Shown piece after piece: positions 63,075-64,000 of a DNA stretch of 64,000 bases. Numbering within the stretch: the stretch's first letter is position 1; each line of letters opens with the position of its first letter. Source of the stretch: Acidobacteriota bacterium (lineage in GTDB: Bacteria; Acidobacteriota; Blastocatellia; Pyrinomonadales; Pyrinomonadaceae); the NCBI GenBank assembly GCA_025463135.1, contig JAOAPY010000030.1:248001-312000 (forward strand), in the 5' to 3' direction. The position numbers and the translations under genes are program-made. The notes under the pieces are model-generated. The model saw only the letters and a list, made by a program, of their open reading frames with translations. It searched no databases and was not told the origin of the DNA.

Positions 63075-63698
63075 ATGCTCCCACGCACGCAACGACAGAA
63101 AGATATTCTCGATTACATCATTCGTTATTCTGGACAACGCGGACACGTACCCTCATACGCACAGATCGCCAGATACTTTGGAGTTAAATCCAGGGCTACA
63201 ATCGCCAAGCACATCGCCGCGCTCGAACGGCGCGGCTTGCTCGAACGGCGTCAGGAAGATGGATCGTTTGATCTTGCCGTAAGAGTTGATGATCTTCCCT
63301 CAGATGCACTTTGCGAGGTACCGCTGCACGGGCACATTGCCGCGGGTGTTCCGCTGGAGGTGGTCCACAATTCTGAGATGATAGCGGTGCCGCGCTTTCT
63401 TTTGGGCAGAGTGCGGCCGGAAAAGATTTACGCGGTGCGTGTGAAGGGCGATTCAATGATCGACGAACATATCTGTGACGGGGACATCGCCCTCATTGAG
63501 AATCGCACCGACGCGCGCGACGGAGAGATTGCGGTGGTCTTTATCGATAATGCCTATGCGACTTTGAAACGCATCTATCGACGCGGCGCTGAAATTGAAC
63601 TCCGTCCGGCTAACTCACAAATGGAGCCCTTCAGGGTTCCGGCTTATCAGGTGGAAATCCAGGGGATTTTCCGCGGGCTGCTGCGACCCACAGCATAG
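63075..63698 (+). CDS. lexA: LexA repressor
   Basis: 207 residues from ATG 63075; the frame upstream to 63003 would include the promoter's transcript start and is rejected. N-terminal winged helix (RQKDILDYIIRYSGQRGHVP; SRATIAKHIAALERRGLLER). C-terminal S24 peptidase: self-cleavage site Ala90-Gly91 in HIAAGVPLE, nucleophile Ser127 in VKGDSMID, Lys165 in YATLKRIY. It represses SOS genes and cuts itself when RecA is active. The palindrome at 62982 is its likely own operator. A ribosome-binding site is weak (AAAGG very near the ATG). Confidence 0.96.
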   Translation: MLPRTQRQKDILDYIIRYSGQRGHVPSYAQIARYFGVKSRATIAKHIAALERRGLLERRQEDGSFDLAVRVDDLPSDALCEVPLHGHIAAGVPLEVVHNSEMIAVPRFLLGRVRPEKIYAVRVKGDSMIDEHICDGDIALIENRTDARDGEIAVVFIDNAYATLKRIYRRGAEIELRPANSQMEPFRVPAYQVEIQGIFRGLLRPTA

Positions 63699-63710
63699 CG
63701 GCCCACGCTG

Positions 63711-63956
63711 TTACTTTGCGACGAAGAACGCCCGGCATTCGCGCCCCAGCAGAGCTGCTTCGTAAAGACTGCCGTTGCAACAATCAGTGCCATCGCGTCC
63801 CACAAAAGTTCCCGCGCGACAGGCCCCGGATAGCAACTTGGTCCAGGTTTCACCCTGGGAGTTTCTGCCGGTGCCGACTTTTTCATAAGCACACTCGTTG
63901 CTGCGTTGCCGTGCTGGTTGATCGCGGAAGTTTCTGTTAAAGGCCGTCTCCCCCAT
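63711..63956 (-). CDS. Possible small Cys-containing protein
   Basis: 81 residues, MGETAFNRNFRDQPARQRSN and on, with five Cys (NECAYEK, SGACRAG, TDCCNGS, GRECRAF). The start ATG directly abuts AAGGAG, too close for a normal site. It converges with lexA, 12 bases apart. No signal peptide. The composition looks protein-like, but there is no family match I know; another minus frame in the same place is also open. Confidence 0.3.
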   Translation of the reverse strand: MGETAFNRNFRDQPARQRSNECAYEKVGTGRNSQGETWTKLLSGACRAGTFVGRDGTDCCNGSLYEAALLGRECRAFFVAK

Positions 63957-64000
63957 CTCCTTGCATTGATTGTATAAGACGTCATCCGCTGTTTGTTGTT

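Noticed and set aside
1-64000. rRNA, tRNA or other known structured RNA genes
   Set aside because: Intergenic regions were read on both strands by eye; no cloverleaf-like or rRNA sequence was recognised.

Overview
The window looks like a chromosomal segment of an acidobacterium, most likely class Blastocatellia / order Pyrinomonadales. This is an inference from gene content: a carboxypeptidase-regulatory-domain TonB receptor, a DUF4214-tailed sugar dehydrogenase, zinc-ribbon Ser/Thr kinases, many signal-peptide proteins of unknown function, and abundant short palindromic repeats between genes. It is mostly core genome. I saw no rRNA, tRNA, CRISPR array, phage or transposase gene.

Layout. 1-5.4 kb: the end of a Gly-rich protein, a large TonB-type outer-membrane receptor, a LolA-like periplasmic protein and an M23 peptidase. 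5.4-5.8 kb: remnant of a YitT/DUF2179 membrane protein. 5.8-10.2 kb (minus): the translation block rplM-rpsI and rpsB-tsf-pyrH-frr. 10.5-19.1 kb: M48 protease, Rossmann/DUF2520 protein, ACT-malic enzyme, an unknown helical-repeat protein, a YpdA-like flavoprotein and a PhzF protein. 19.3-23.1 kb: a three-gene envelope cassette of unknown function behind a strong promoter with a dyad. 23.2-25.2 kb: DapA-family enzyme and CDF metal transporter. 25.3-31.3 kb (minus): mreB-mreC-mreD-mrdA-rodA, interrupted by palindromic and heptamer repeats. 31.6-41.8 kb: GGDEF and FecR proteins, TerC with an extra C-terminal domain, a SurA/PpiD-like foldase, two unknown exported proteins and a thiolase. 42-48.7 kb: a PD-(D/E)XK-type protein, PilT, IlvE, an M19 dipeptidase and endonuclease IV. 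48.8-51.6 kb: leuS, preceded by a strong promoter and a 22-codon leucine-rich ORF that would start at the transcript's 5' end. 52-57.5 kb: a signalling cluster of kinase-SUMF1, TPR protein, zinc-ribbon membrane protein and FHA protein. 57.5-58.5 kb: a more AT-rich segment with two convergent membrane-protein genes, each with the same palindrome upstream. 58.7-63.7 kb: TlpA-like thioredoxin, sugar dehydrogenase/Calx-beta/DUF4214 protein, SYLF protein and lexA with a palindrome over its -35 box.

How the genes fit together. The core blocks cover translation (rplM-rpsI, rpsB-tsf-pyrH-frr, leuS), cell elongation (mre/mrd/rod) and the SOS response (lexA). Around them lie envelope functions (TonB receptor, LolA-like proteins, foldase, peptidases) and signalling functions (c-di-GMP, Ser/Thr kinase/FHA). 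The most novel candidates are the putative leucine attenuator ahead of leuS, the 19.3-23.1 kb envelope cassette, the paired TGTCA-C-TGACA operators, the kinase/zinc-ribbon/FHA cluster, and palindromic elements that repeatedly end at stop codons.
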